16,126 bases of DNA from an uncultured Methanobrevibacter sp. (GTDB lineage Archaea > Methanobacteriota > Methanobacteria > Methanobacteriales > Methanobacteriaceae), in the NCBI GenBank assembly GCA_904501935.1, contig CAJGDA010000022.1, forward strand, positions 1 through 16,126, read 5' to 3'. Shown here piece by piece: positions 1 through 6,778 of the stretch. The number at the start of each line of letters is the position of its first letter. Position 1 is the first letter of the stretch. Both the position numbers and the translations under genes were made by a program. Under the pieces are notes generated by a model. It saw only the letters and a program-made list of their open reading frames with translations. It searched no databases and was not told where the DNA came from.

Positions 1-145
1 GTATGCATAAAAATAACTATTTTTAACTTTTAATTTCAGATTTAAAGATGCAAGTAAGCACTTACATTCGAAAAACTATTTATATGATTTTTTTTAAAGT
101 AATAATTACATTTAAAGTGAATAAAACATTTAAAGAAGTGAAAAT

Positions 146-256
146 ATGAGCTGGAGCGGATTTGTAAGAATGTTGAATGAATCTATAGAAATGTGGAACG
201 AACTATACAAAAACGGTAATGTCAATCCTCAATTGACCAGTCAATATTATGGCTAA
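146..256 (+). CDS. possible small protein, 36 residues, unknown
   Basis: A short open frame starts with ATG and encodes 36 residues beginning MSWSGFVRML and ending QLTSQYYG, rich in Trp, Tyr and Asn. A weak purine-rich stretch (AAGAAGTGA) lies a few bases before the ATG and may serve as a ribosome binding site. I do not recognise the family. The residue composition is less lysine/isoleucine-dominated than random AT-rich sequence, which favours real coding slightly. It could also be the surviving piece of a longer gene, since the sequence just downstream contains a decayed acetyltransferase end. No signal peptide or membrane segment is visible. The assignment is uncertain. Confidence 0.3.
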   Translation: MSWSGFVRMLNESIEMWNELYKNGNVNPQLTSQYYG

Positions 257-385
257 AGATTTTAATGAATTATTTTGATTTCATATCCTGTGGGCATTTC
301 GGTTTGAAACGAATGCTTTAGTGCAATATCTAAAAACCAATGCAAAAACTGCAATTAGATTTAAACTAACATATTTCATAAGTAA

Positions 386-556
386 TATGGAATTTCAAAT
401 ATTCATATAAGTTACCGAAAGAACAATCAGCCGACAATAAAATTATATGAAAAGTTAAATTATCAGATGATAGATAATTTCAGGCAATTCAAAGATGATG
501 ATTTTGTCGTTTTGCATGAAAAAAAAGAACTTAAAATTGCTTTTGAATTGATATAA
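386..556 (+). pseudogene. C-terminal remnant of a GNAT acetyltransferase
   Basis: In one frame after an in-frame stop (383-385) the DNA reads through to TAA at 554-556 and encodes about 56 residues. Its centre reads ISYRKNNQPTIKLYEKLNYQ, followed by a charged stretch and DDDFVVLHEKK. This closely resembles the end of GNAT N-acetyltransferases (an R-x-N-N-x-x-A-I-x-L-Y-x-K-L-G-F motif, then the last strands). The usual Gly-Phe after KL is Asn-Tyr here. The acetyl-CoA loop (Q/RxxGxG/A) and the N-terminal half are not found upstream in any frame; bases 257-385 carry several stops in this frame. I read it as a decayed gene end. A short expressed peptide is possible but unlikely. Confidence 0.5.
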
Positions 557-617
557 AAAACCAAAAATAAAAAAAATAAATATGGCAATAAATTCATTAT
601 TCAACCATTTCAAGGAC

Positions 618-666
618 ACTCTTTTTTTAAAAAAAAGAAAAGAATTAAATGATAAAAATCATTTAA
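618..666 (-). terminator. hairpin plus T-tract terminator of the dehydrogenase gene
   Basis: Bases 645-653 (TTAAATGAT) and 658-666 (ATCATTTAA) form a perfect 9-bp inverted repeat with a 4-base loop. Read on the minus strand, the hairpin includes the TAA stop of the dehydrogenase gene (663-665). It is followed by a T-rich tract (about 628-644) and then another T/A block. Hairpin plus T-run resembles an intrinsic terminator, and a T-tract alone can terminate archaeal RNA polymerase. Confidence 0.5.
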
Positions 667-1598
667 TATTCGTAGAATCCTTTGCCTGCATTGATACCGG
701 TTTCACCAGCATCAATTTTTTCCTTAAGCTTTCTAGCTATTTTACCTTGAGTTGTTTCAGGGTCTTGAGATCTAGGATCCATAATGCCGATATTATATGC
801 AGTTACAAGTCCTACAATATCTAAAATTTGGAACGGTCCGTTTGGTGAACCTGTAGCAAGTCTCCAAGTCAAGTCGATTGTTTCAGGCTCTGCAACTTCT
901 TCAGCCCATAAAGCTTGTCCTGCAGATAGGAATGGAACAAGCAATGAATTAAGAACATATCCTGGTTGTTCTTTTAATACTTTAATAGGAACCATGTTGA
1001 TGTCTTCTGCATATTGAACGATTGCATCAAAGTATTGTTGTTCGGTTCCAGGGTGCGGCATGACTTCAGCAGTGTTTTGAGCCCATATGTTATTTGCAAA
1101 GTGGAATGCAAGATATTTCTCTGGTCTTCCAGTGTATTCAGCAAACTGGCTTGGAAGCAAAGTAGATGAATTTGTAACAACAATTGTTTTTTCCGGAAGA
1201 TGTTTTGCCAATTCTTCATAAAATGGGATTTTTTGATTAGGATCTTCTGCGATTGCTTCAATTACAAGGTCTGCATTGTCAGCTGCTTCTTCATAACTTG
1301 TAGTTAATTTTAAGCTATCAAATGCCTTTTGGGCCTGTTCTTTTAAAGCATCGATTTCTTCATCACTAAGGTCATCTTTTTTACTGAATCCTCTGCAGTA
1401 TGCAGATTTGTCGGTTTTCATCTTTTCAAGAGTGCCTAAATAGATATTCAACAATCTTTCAAATTTAGGTTTTGCTCTTTCGATAGAACCTTCACTTCTT
1501 AACCAAACAGTTACATCAAATCCGCAGAATGCAGATTGATAAGCAATTTGACTACCTAAGACTCCTCCACCAGCTACAACAACTTTCTTAATATCCAT
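663..1598 (-). CDS. 3-hydroxyacyl-CoA (3-hydroxybutyryl-CoA) dehydrogenase family protein
   Basis: Predicted soluble NAD(P)-dependent dehydrogenase of 311 residues, oxidising L-3-hydroxyacyl-CoA or a related hydroxy acid. The N-terminal Rossmann domain begins at once, with GGGVLG at residues 10-15. NSS follows at 143-145, then HFANN with the expected catalytic His at 166 and a Glu at 178. The C-terminal helical domain contains GYVLNS and ends GKGFYEY, as in the 3HCDH family. HFANN replaces the common HFxNP. The ATG at 1598 is preferred over an upstream TTG (1610) because GGTGAT (1603-1608) lies 4 bases before it. The gene stands alone, divergent from the DUF389 gene. Hydrogenotrophic methanogens are not known for beta-oxidation, so the true substrate is unclear and acquisition from bacteria is possible. 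Family assignment is firm; substrate is not. Confidence 0.88.
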   Translation of the reverse strand: MDIKKVVVAGGGVLGSQIAYQSAFCGFDVTVWLRSEGSIERAKPKFERLLNIYLGTLEKMKTDKSAYCRGFSKKDDLSDEEIDALKEQAQKAFDSLKLTTSYEEAADNADLVIEAIAEDPNQKIPFYEELAKHLPEKTIVVTNSSTLLPSQFAEYTGRPEKYLAFHFANNIWAQNTAEVMPHPGTEQQYFDAIVQYAEDINMVPIKVLKEQPGYVLNSLLVPFLSAGQALWAEEVAEPETIDLTWRLATGSPNGPFQILDIVGLVTAYNIGIMDPRSQDPETTQGKIARKLKEKIDAGETGINAGKGFYEY

Positions 1599-2067
1599 TT
1601 CAATCACCAATAAATTTTGTAAATTATATTTAACAAAAGAATAAAAAAAATTAAATATAATCTATTGTATGCTATTATATTTTTTAGAATATTTAAAATT
1701 TTTTAAACAATCCAAAAAAAAATCTTTCTAATCATAATATTAATATGAATCTTTTAATCAGCTTTTGATTAAATAATCATGAAAACAATGAGATTTTTAT
1801 GATTATTATTAATAATGTAGTAATTTATACTAATTTTATTCATAAAAATGATTTTTAAATTGTTATAAAGCAAAATAGCCATAAGAAATGTCCTCATAAC
1901 ATTTTTAAAAGAAGAAATATAAAGATTTTAATAGTTAATATAATGAAAATCTTATAGTTTTTGGAGTGAATGTTTCAATAAACATTAAACACCAGACAGA
2001 TGATTTTCAGGATAAGGACATCATTATTTATGTGCCTATGTATTATGAGATAAAAGGAAATGACAAT
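1599..2067. other. long AT-rich divergent intergenic region
   Basis: This spacer between two divergent genes holds no convincing ORF. On the minus strand, TATA-like boxes are visible around 1621-1632 and 1652-1663, for the dehydrogenase. On the plus strand there are TATA-like boxes around 1914-1924 (GAAATATAAAG) and TTATAG near 1951. Two palindromic spots (1753-1773 and 1805-1816) are noted. A possible upstream GTG start for the DUF389 gene at 1966 falls inside this region. Confidence 0.5.
1753..1773. repeat. 8-bp perfect inverted repeat in divergent spacer
   Basis: TTTAATCA (1753-1760), a 5-base spacer, and TGATTAAA (1766-1773). It lies about 155 bases upstream of the dehydrogenase start and 315 bases upstream of the DUF389 ATG, with no T-run immediately after it. 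It may be an operator or a chance hairpin in AT-rich DNA. Confidence 0.3.
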
Positions 2068-2844
2068 ATGAGTATGAATAACAATGAAAAAGAAACAATA
2101 AAGGAAAAAATCAAAAAAATGTTTTCATTATCTGAGGACTCTGCATCTAATGATGAAATCCGCACACGTCTCCTCGATGGTGGAAAAGTCACCGGTACCA
2201 ATATGTGTGTGCTTGTATGTGCAATGGTAATCGCTTCAGTCGGGCTTAATGTGAATTCAACTGCAGTAATTATTGGTGCAATGCTGATTTCACCTATAAT
2301 GGGAAGTATTCTTGCTTCAGCATACGCAAGCGTGACAAATGACTACCCTCTGCTTCGCGAACATTTACTTGGTTTTGGAGTTCAGATTGCAATCAGTGTT
2401 ACTGCCGCAATGATATATTTTCTTGTCTCTCCTGTTAAGGAGCCGACTGCAGAATTGCTGGCAAGAACATCACCGACATTTTTTGATGTACTAATCGCCT
2501 TTTTTGGCGGACTTGCAGGAATCATAGGACAGACAAGACAAGACAAAGCAAACACTGTTATTCCGGGTGTTGCAATTGCAACTGCTTTGATGCCGCCACT
2601 ATGTACATGCGGATATTCTATTGCAAACGGCAGATGGGATATGCTCCTTAGAGCAGGATATCTGTTCATCATCAACAGCTATTTCATTTTCCTGTCCGCA
2701 GGAATTATCATGAGTGTTTTGAAAATCCCAAAATCTAAGGACTTGACTGAAAAAGAATGGAAAAGGCGTCGTTTCAGAATGATTCGTAATACTATCCTCA
2801 TTATTTTGCCCAGCATAGCAGCACTTTATACAATGATGCTATAA
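2068..2844 (+). CDS. DUF389 (TIGR00341-type) multi-pass membrane protein
   Basis: Integral membrane protein of 258 residues of the DUF389 family, whose function is not established. A charged N-terminal segment (1-40) is followed by hydrophobic segments at about 46-62, 65-88, 102-121, 138-155, 164-182, 195-216 and 238-257. Family hallmarks are the GAMLISPIMG block (70-79) and GVAIATALMPPLC (167-179); both are Gly/Pro-rich and lie within hydrophobic segments. I chose ATG 2068 because the resulting N-terminus (MSMNNNEKETIKEK) fits the family and a purine-rich AAAAGGAAATGA precedes it. The frame stays open back to a GTG at 1966 (292 residues) and an ATG at 2038, so an N-terminal extension is possible. 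The gene is monocistronic as far as can be seen. A transport role is only a guess. Confidence 0.85.
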   Translation: MSMNNNEKETIKEKIKKMFSLSEDSASNDEIRTRLLDGGKVTGTNMCVLVCAMVIASVGLNVNSTAVIIGAMLISPIMGSILASAYASVTNDYPLLREHLLGFGVQIAISVTAAMIYFLVSPVKEPTAELLARTSPTFFDVLIAFFGGLAGIIGQTRQDKANTVIPGVAIATALMPPLCTCGYSIANGRWDMLLRAGYLFIINSYFIFLSAGIIMSVLKIPKSKDLTEKEWKRRRFRMIRNTILIILPSIAALYTMML

Positions 2845-2847
2845 GAT

Positions 2848-3033
2848 ATGCGGCTTAAAAGTGATAAGGCAATCGCAGTAGGGAGATTGGAATTGACTAT
2901 TCTCATTGAAAAGACAAAGGACAAGTAAAAGGAATAATATGAAAGGGTGCTGACTCTTGCAGAGAACCATGATTTTAATGATAGTTCATTCCATAAAGCA
3001 GTGCAGGATACATATTATATTTTAAGAGCATAG
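2848..3033 (+). pseudogene. small broken ORF with two in-frame TAA stops
   Basis: Four bases after the DUF389 stop an ATG opens a 62-codon frame interrupted by TAA at 2926-2928 and TAA at 2935-2937, closing at TAG 3031-3033. The part before the stops reads MRLKSDKAIAVGRLELTILI then EKTKDK. The part after reads YERVLTLAENHDFNDSSFHK then AVQDTYYILRA. Both halves are in one frame and look like ordinary amphipathic helices, so a single small helical protein (about 61 residues) that lost two codons (for example CAA, AAA or GAA to TAA) is the simplest reading. I do not recognise the family. The 3' half overlaps a cluster of repeats (2941-3080), so some codon-like appearance could be coincidental. 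Confidence 0.4.
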
Positions 3034-3080
3034 TGTAATCGAATTAATGCACTGCTGTCAATACCCTGCCGAAAGGGTGC
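2941..3080. repeat. repeat-rich element: 10-base direct repeat with nested inverted repeats
   Basis: GAAAGGGTGC occurs at 2941-2950 and again at 3071-3080. Between the copies, AGCAGTGCA (2997-3005) is perfectly inverted as TGCACTGCT (3048-3056). AGGGTGCTGAC (2944-2954) is inverted with two mismatches as GTCAATACCCT (3057-3067), directly adjoining it. ACCCT (3063-3067) can also pair locally with AGGGT (3074-3078) across a 6-base loop. The arrangement could be an RNA structure, a terminator region, or the scar of a small mobile element. Confidence 0.4.
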
Positions 3081-3105
3081 ATGAATTCATTAGATTTTTT
3101 CAAGT

Positions 3106-4089
3106 CTATTTTTTAAATTCATTTAAAAATTCTTTAAACACATCAACAAAGACAGAATAATCATTATAAAAAACAAAATCATTATCATCAAAAATAAAGA
3201 TTTCCAGATTTTCTATTATGCCCTTAAGAGGATATACATCAAATTCGGGAGAAAAATAAATATCTTCGGAAGATGAAACAACCAATGTTTTTGCTTTAAT
3301 GTTGGATAACTTATCTTCTACATCAAAGTTTAATATGGCATCATTTCCATATTTCAAATCGTATATATCCATAAATAATCCTTCATCAACAAAGTCATCC
3401 ATTAATGCATCGATTTCAAATTTGGTTAAATTTTGAAATATTTTTTTAGAAAAATGTTGGGAATAGATCAATCTATTAATTGTAACCATGATTTTAGATA
3501 AAGATTCGCTATATAAATCATCATAATAAGCATCAGATGAATCAATAATTGAATCTATAACCCTAGAAGCAATATAACGATGCCCATTTGTTTTAAAAGA
3601 GCTGCTGGTGATAATTAAAAATTCCATTTCATCCGGATATTCACAAGCCCATGTATATGCCTCATAACCTCCGGAACCGACACCAAAAATACCGAGAACA
3701 TTGGTTATGTTAAATTTTTCAACTAAAAATTTTCTTTTAAAATCAACACGATTTTTTATAGAATAACTGGGAAAATCGTATTTTAGATTTGTAGTAGATG
3801 GAGAACATGAATTGGGATGGCCTAATGATGAAATTGAGATATAAAAAAAGTTCAATTCTGATAATGGACTATCAGGCCCAATTAATTGATGAAAATCAAT
3901 GACTGATGAATAATTTCCGTTATACATATAGCAAAGTATTACCGCATTAATGATATTGCCTTCATCATCATATATTGGAGTTCCACTAGTGGTATATTCT
4001 ACTTCAACATCGTGAAGAATATTACCATAATCGAATTTAAATTCATCTAAAGTATATATGTTGTAGCCTAAGTCAGAATCATCAATCAT
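3106..4089 (-). CDS. MetX-like alpha/beta-hydrolase fold protein, probably non-catalytic
   Basis: Protein of 327 residues resembling homoserine O-acetyltransferase (MetX) and its hydrolase relatives along its length. Landmarks are GHPNSCSPST (90-99), the nucleophile-elbow region GIFGVGSGGYEAYTWACEYP (133-152), the acid-residue loop SSSEDIYFSPE (272-282) and the final DDNDFVF (301-307). Aligned on the GG-x-x-A-x-x-W-A-x-x-Y-P block, the position of the MetX nucleophile Ser is Gly138, with a Ser one residue later. The catalytic Asp matches Asp276, but the His of the GHD motif is Asn303. The triad therefore looks lost and acyltransfer activity is doubtful. The start is ATG preceded by GTGGTAAT. 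The gene is monocistronic; a minus-strand TATA-like box lies near 4119-4130. It might be a regulatory or binding paralogue, or use shifted residues. Confidence 0.7.
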   Translation of the reverse strand: MIDDSDLGYNIYTLDEFKFDYGNILHDVEVEYTTSGTPIYDDEGNIINAVILCYMYNGNYSSVIDFHQLIGPDSPLSELNFFYISISSLGHPNSCSPSTTNLKYDFPSYSIKNRVDFKRKFLVEKFNITNVLGIFGVGSGGYEAYTWACEYPDEMEFLIITSSSFKTNGHRYIASRVIDSIIDSSDAYYDDLYSESLSKIMVTINRLIYSQHFSKKIFQNLTKFEIDALMDDFVDEGLFMDIYDLKYGNDAILNFDVEDKLSNIKAKTLVVSSSEDIYFSPEFDVYPLKGIIENLEIFIFDDNDFVFYNDYSVFVDVFKEFLNEFKK

Positions 4090-4116
4090 ATTACCACTGT
4101 TAAATATATAATTAAC

Positions 4117-4132
4117 AAACTATATAAAATTT
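4117..4132 (-). promoter_or_regulatory. putative TATA box for the MetX-like gene
   Basis: On the minus strand this reads AAATTTTATATAG. It is centred about 35 bases before the ATG at 4089, which places a transcription start near 4100 and leaves a leader of about 10 bases. The remainder of the spacer (4133-4305) shows no gene or clear signal. Confidence 0.35.
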
Positions 4133-4305
4133 TAAAAATGAATATAAAATGGGAATAAAATTTAACATTGTTTATTTTTATTCATGCATTTTTAAATCTG
4201 AAAAATAATTCAAATAATAATATTTTAATACATCACGATGAAATCAAAAATAGCCATAAATCGTTCTGATTCTTAATCTATCAAAGTTCTCGATTTGAAT
4301 ATGAA

Positions 4306-4328
4306 CATATAAAAAAATAAATTTTTTT
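4306..4328 (-). terminator. T-tract terminator after surE
   Basis: Immediately after the surE stop the minus strand runs AAAAAAATTTATTTTTTTATATG. Oligo-T stretches of this kind terminate archaeal RNA polymerase without needing a stem. No strong hairpin is present. Confidence 0.4.
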
Positions 4329-5142
4329 ACCAATCCTTCAAATCTTGAGAGGTCATATTTACATTAAGAGGTGTTAAACTTGGACATTTTTCAACGAAAA
4401 GCGCATATCCATCACTGCCCTCCTCATATTCTTTTACAAGATTGGAAGTAATCATTAATAAATCATCGCTTTCCTGACCTTCATCCAATGGATAGTTAAA
4501 TATGTCCTCCTTTTCTTTATTGGAATTGTCAATGACTTTTTTAGAAAGCATTGTATGAGACAACTTAGTAATCATAACATCCTCTGATTCATAATTTGAA
4601 GGTACATTTAAATTAAATAAGTCAACACCTTCTGGAAAACCTTTATCAATGAATTTTAAAACAAGATCATGAATAATTTTCTTTGTTAATGTAAAATCAT
4701 AATCGGCATACCATTCACCATTTTCATCTTGTTTAAATGAAGTTTTAGGATCTATAAAAATGGAAACTGCAATTGCAGGAATACCTAGACTAACAGCTTC
4801 TAAAGCAGCGCAAACAGTGCCTGAAGTTGTAATATCGCAACTAATATTAACACCTGCGTTGATTCCTGTAATGACCAAATCAGGTTTCTCATCCATTACA
4901 TAATCAACGCCAACAATCACCGAATCTGCAGGACTTCCTGAAACAGAATAGGCTGGGCTTCCGTCTTCAAGTTGGCAGGATTCGAGTTTTAAATGTTTAA
5001 ATAATGATATGCGACGTCCGACACTGCTGTTATTTTTATCCGGTGCAACAACAGTCACATTACCCAAATCTTCAACCGCTTGTTTTGCGGCCAATATCCC
5101 TGGTGCAAAAACCCCATCATCATTTGATATTAAAATATTCAT
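4327..5142 (-). CDS. surE: 5'/3'-nucleotidase SurE
   Basis: Cytoplasmic metal-dependent phosphatase that removes phosphate from nucleoside 5'- or 3'-monophosphates; 271 residues. The SurE signature opens the protein: MNILISNDDG, with metal ligands Asp8 and Asp9. The PDKNNSSVG loop carries Ser40, followed by SGSPADSV (68-75), and TGINAGVN (92-99) holds the metal-ligand Asn95. SGTVCAALEA (107-116) completes the conserved core. The frame stays open 42 codons further upstream, but that extension is Lys/Tyr/Phe-rich and unlike the family, so ATG 5142 is taken as the start; AGG lies about 12 bases before it. Residues 130-160 (KTSFKQDENGEWYADYDF region) form a slightly extended loop. The gene is divergent from the MFS exporter, monocistronic, and ends in a T-tract. 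Confidence 0.92.
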   Translation of the reverse strand: MNILISNDDGVFAPGILAAKQAVEDLGNVTVVAPDKNNSSVGRRISLFKHLKLESCQLEDGSPAYSVSGSPADSVIVGVDYVMDEKPDLVITGINAGVNISCDITTSGTVCAALEAVSLGIPAIAVSIFIDPKTSFKQDENGEWYADYDFTLTKKIIHDLVLKFIDKGFPEGVDLFNLNVPSNYESEDVMITKLSHTMLSKKVIDNSNKEKEDIFNYPLDEGQESDDLLMITSNLVKEYEEGSDGYALFVEKCPSLTPLNVNMTSQDLKDW

Positions 5143-5287
5143 AATGTCAAAACCTAAAATGTTTTTATAGTTATATTTATATTTAATCCTTAATAAAAAA
5201 ATTATTTCTTTTTGAACTAAATTTAGACTAATCTTCAAAAATCTAAAAAAAAGTATTATATAATACATAAAGTATAATTAAACATAG

Positions 5288-5310
5288 ATATTACTTACTT
5301 ATTGTAATAT
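5288..5310. promoter_or_regulatory. inverted repeat over the MFS promoter, possible operator
   Basis: ATATTAC (5288-5294) and GTAATAT (5304-5310) form a perfect 7-bp inverted repeat with a 9-base spacer. The right arm runs into the TATA-like TAATATAATTT (5306-5316), which predicts a start site near 5335, about 10 bases before the exporter ATG. A bound repressor would block TBP/TFB. The sequence differs from the two TetR-linked palindromes further along, so another regulator is implied. Confidence 0.4.
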
Positions 5311-5344
5311 AATTTAAAATTTAACTGAATATTATCAAGATACT

Positions 5345-6733
5345 ATGAGCAATATAACTTTAGATACAAGAACCAGAAATCTAATCCTAATATTATTCTT
5401 AATAGGAGTTTTTATGGGATCCCTGGACACTGGAATAATAGGTCCGGTTCTTCCCTCAATTGAACAAAGCTTTAAGTTGACAAGCAGGGAATCCAGCTGG
5501 ATATTTACCCTATTCGTAATTAGTTTCATGATTGGTTCTCCTGTTATGGCTAAATTTTCCGACTTTTACGGCAGAAAAAAAATCTTTATCCTAGATGTAA
5601 TACTCTTTGGAATTGGATCTTGCCTAATCGCATCTGCAATAAGTATCGAACTGATATTTTTAGGAAGAATCATACAGGGTTTCGGTTGTGGGGGCATATT
5701 CCCTGTTGCTGGAGCTTTTATCGGTGATGCATTTCCATTGGAAGAGCGTGGGAAAGCATTAGGAATACTGGGAAGTGTATTTGGAATTTCAGCAATTGGA
5801 GGCCCGTTAGTTGGAGCTGCCTTAATCCCATTCGGCTGGAACTGGTGTTTTACAATAAATATACCAATCAGCATATTTCTTATACTGTTTGCATTCTATA
5901 TTCTTCCTGAAGCGGAAGATAATAGAAAATTAAAAATCGATTATTTGGGAATCGCAATACTAAGCCTACTTGCCATATTTTTGGCTTATGGACTAAATCA
6001 AATCGATTCAAACAATTTCATAAATAGCTTATTCTCCTTAAATGTTGCTCCATTTCTAATCTTATTTATTATTCTAATTCCAATCTTTTTCAAAATTGAA
6101 AAAAAAGCAGAAGAATCTATTGTGCCAATACACATGTTGAAAAACAAGGAAATAACTATTGCATGCATTGAAACATTATGTTATGGTATTATCTACTCTT
6201 CAGCCATATTCATCCCATCTTTAGTTATTCTTTCAATGGGTTTGAACGACCAACTAGCAAGCTTGATGCTGATTCCTATTTTGGGAGCCAACGCTGTTGC
6301 AGCACCAATTCTAGGCAAAATCTTAGATTACACAGGTTCACGAAAGATTATGGCAATTGGGACATTGATAATGACATTTGGATTGATTGCAATTGCAGTA
6401 TATCCTGACAATTTCATATTGTTCATTATAGCAGGATGCCTGATTGGTGTAGGTATGGTAACAATTATCGGTGCTCCATTAAGGTATATTGTTCTAAGCG
6501 AAGCGAAACCAACAGAAAGAGGTGCAGGTCAGGCCATTGTCAATATGCTATCAAGTGCCGGACAGCTAATAGGTGGGGCACTAATTGGTGGTATAATCGC
6601 ATCCTTTTCAGGAATATGGGGTTATAAAATCAGTTTAATTTTAGCTGCAATTGTTGCATTTATTGCATTTTTATTCACTTTAAAGCTGAAAAATCGTGAT
6701 GAACAGATTGCCACAATGAAATCAAACATTTAA
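5345..6733 (+). CDS. major facilitator superfamily multidrug-type exporter (DHA family)
   Basis: Proton-coupled drug or metabolite exporter of 462 residues in the cytoplasmic membrane, with strongly hydrophobic helices throughout. In TM1, LDTGIIGPVLPSI (27-39) is the drug:H+ antiporter D1-type motif. Motif A between TM2 and TM3 is present as PVMAKFSDFYGRKK (66-79). Motif B is RIIQGFGCGGIFP (108-120), and antiporter motif C is GSVFGISAIGGPLVG (143-157), typical of exporters. The length and the central hydrophilic linker (around 190-200) suit a 12-14 helix transporter. The start ATG has no clear ribosome binding site, so a near-leaderless mRNA is likely. An inverted repeat covers the promoter. 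The gene converges on the pyridoxal kinase gene. Substrate cannot be told from the sequence. Confidence 0.88.
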   Translation: MSNITLDTRTRNLILILFLIGVFMGSLDTGIIGPVLPSIEQSFKLTSRESSWIFTLFVISFMIGSPVMAKFSDFYGRKKIFILDVILFGIGSCLIASAISIELIFLGRIIQGFGCGGIFPVAGAFIGDAFPLEERGKALGILGSVFGISAIGGPLVGAALIPFGWNWCFTINIPISIFLILFAFYILPEAEDNRKLKIDYLGIAILSLLAIFLAYGLNQIDSNNFINSLFSLNVAPFLILFIILIPIFFKIEKKAEESIVPIHMLKNKEITIACIETLCYGIIYSSAIFIPSLVILSMGLNDQLASLMLIPILGANAVAAPILGKILDYTGSRKIMAIGTLIMTFGLIAIAVYPDNFILFIIAGCLIGVGMVTIIGAPLRYIVLSEAKPTERGAGQAIVNMLSSAGQLIGGALIGGIIASFSGIWGYKISLILAAIVAFIAFLFTLKLKNRDEQIATMKSNI

Positions 6734-6742
6734 AACAGAATT

Positions 6743-6771
6743 TTTGTACTACAGAATCAATGTAGTACAAA
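6743..6771. terminator. strong hairpin between convergent genes, bidirectional terminator
   Basis: TTTGTACTAC (6743-6752) and GTAGTACAAA (6762-6771) form a perfect 10-bp stem with a 9-base loop. It lies between the exporter stop (6731-6733) and the kinase stop (6779-6781). Short T-rich stretches follow on each strand (ATATTTTTC on plus, CTGTTTTAAATG on minus), consistent with termination of both genes. Confidence 0.55.
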
Positions 6772-6778
6772 GCAATAT

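Noticed and set aside
54..95. GTAAG-CA-CTTAC inverted repeat followed 22 bases later by an eight-T run, as terminator of a gene off the left edge
   Set aside because: The loop is too small for the full stem, the T-run is distant from it, and no coding sequence is visible upstream to terminate.
582..824. 80-residue plus-strand ORF
   Set aside because: It runs antisense through the terminator and the 3' end of the dehydrogenase gene, and its product has no family features.
1805..1816. 12-bp palindrome ATTATTAATAAT
   Set aside because: Composed only of A and T in a very AT-rich spacer, so chance is the simpler explanation.
1966..2067. GTG start at 1966 for the DUF389 protein, and a GGAGTGA followed directly by ATGTTTCAATAA
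   Set aside because: The extra 34 residues do not look like the family N-terminus. GGAGTGA abuts a three-codon ORF with no spacing, so neither gives a convincing start, although the extension cannot be excluded.
2926..2937. In-frame stops read as recoding (such as pyrrolysine)
   Set aside because: Both stops are TAA, not the TAG used for pyrrolysine, and no recoding signal was recognised. Decay is more likely.
5143..5268. 42-codon N-terminal extension of SurE
   Set aside because: SurE proteins begin at MNILISNDDG. The extension is Phe/Lys/Tyr-rich, translated from promoter-like AT DNA.
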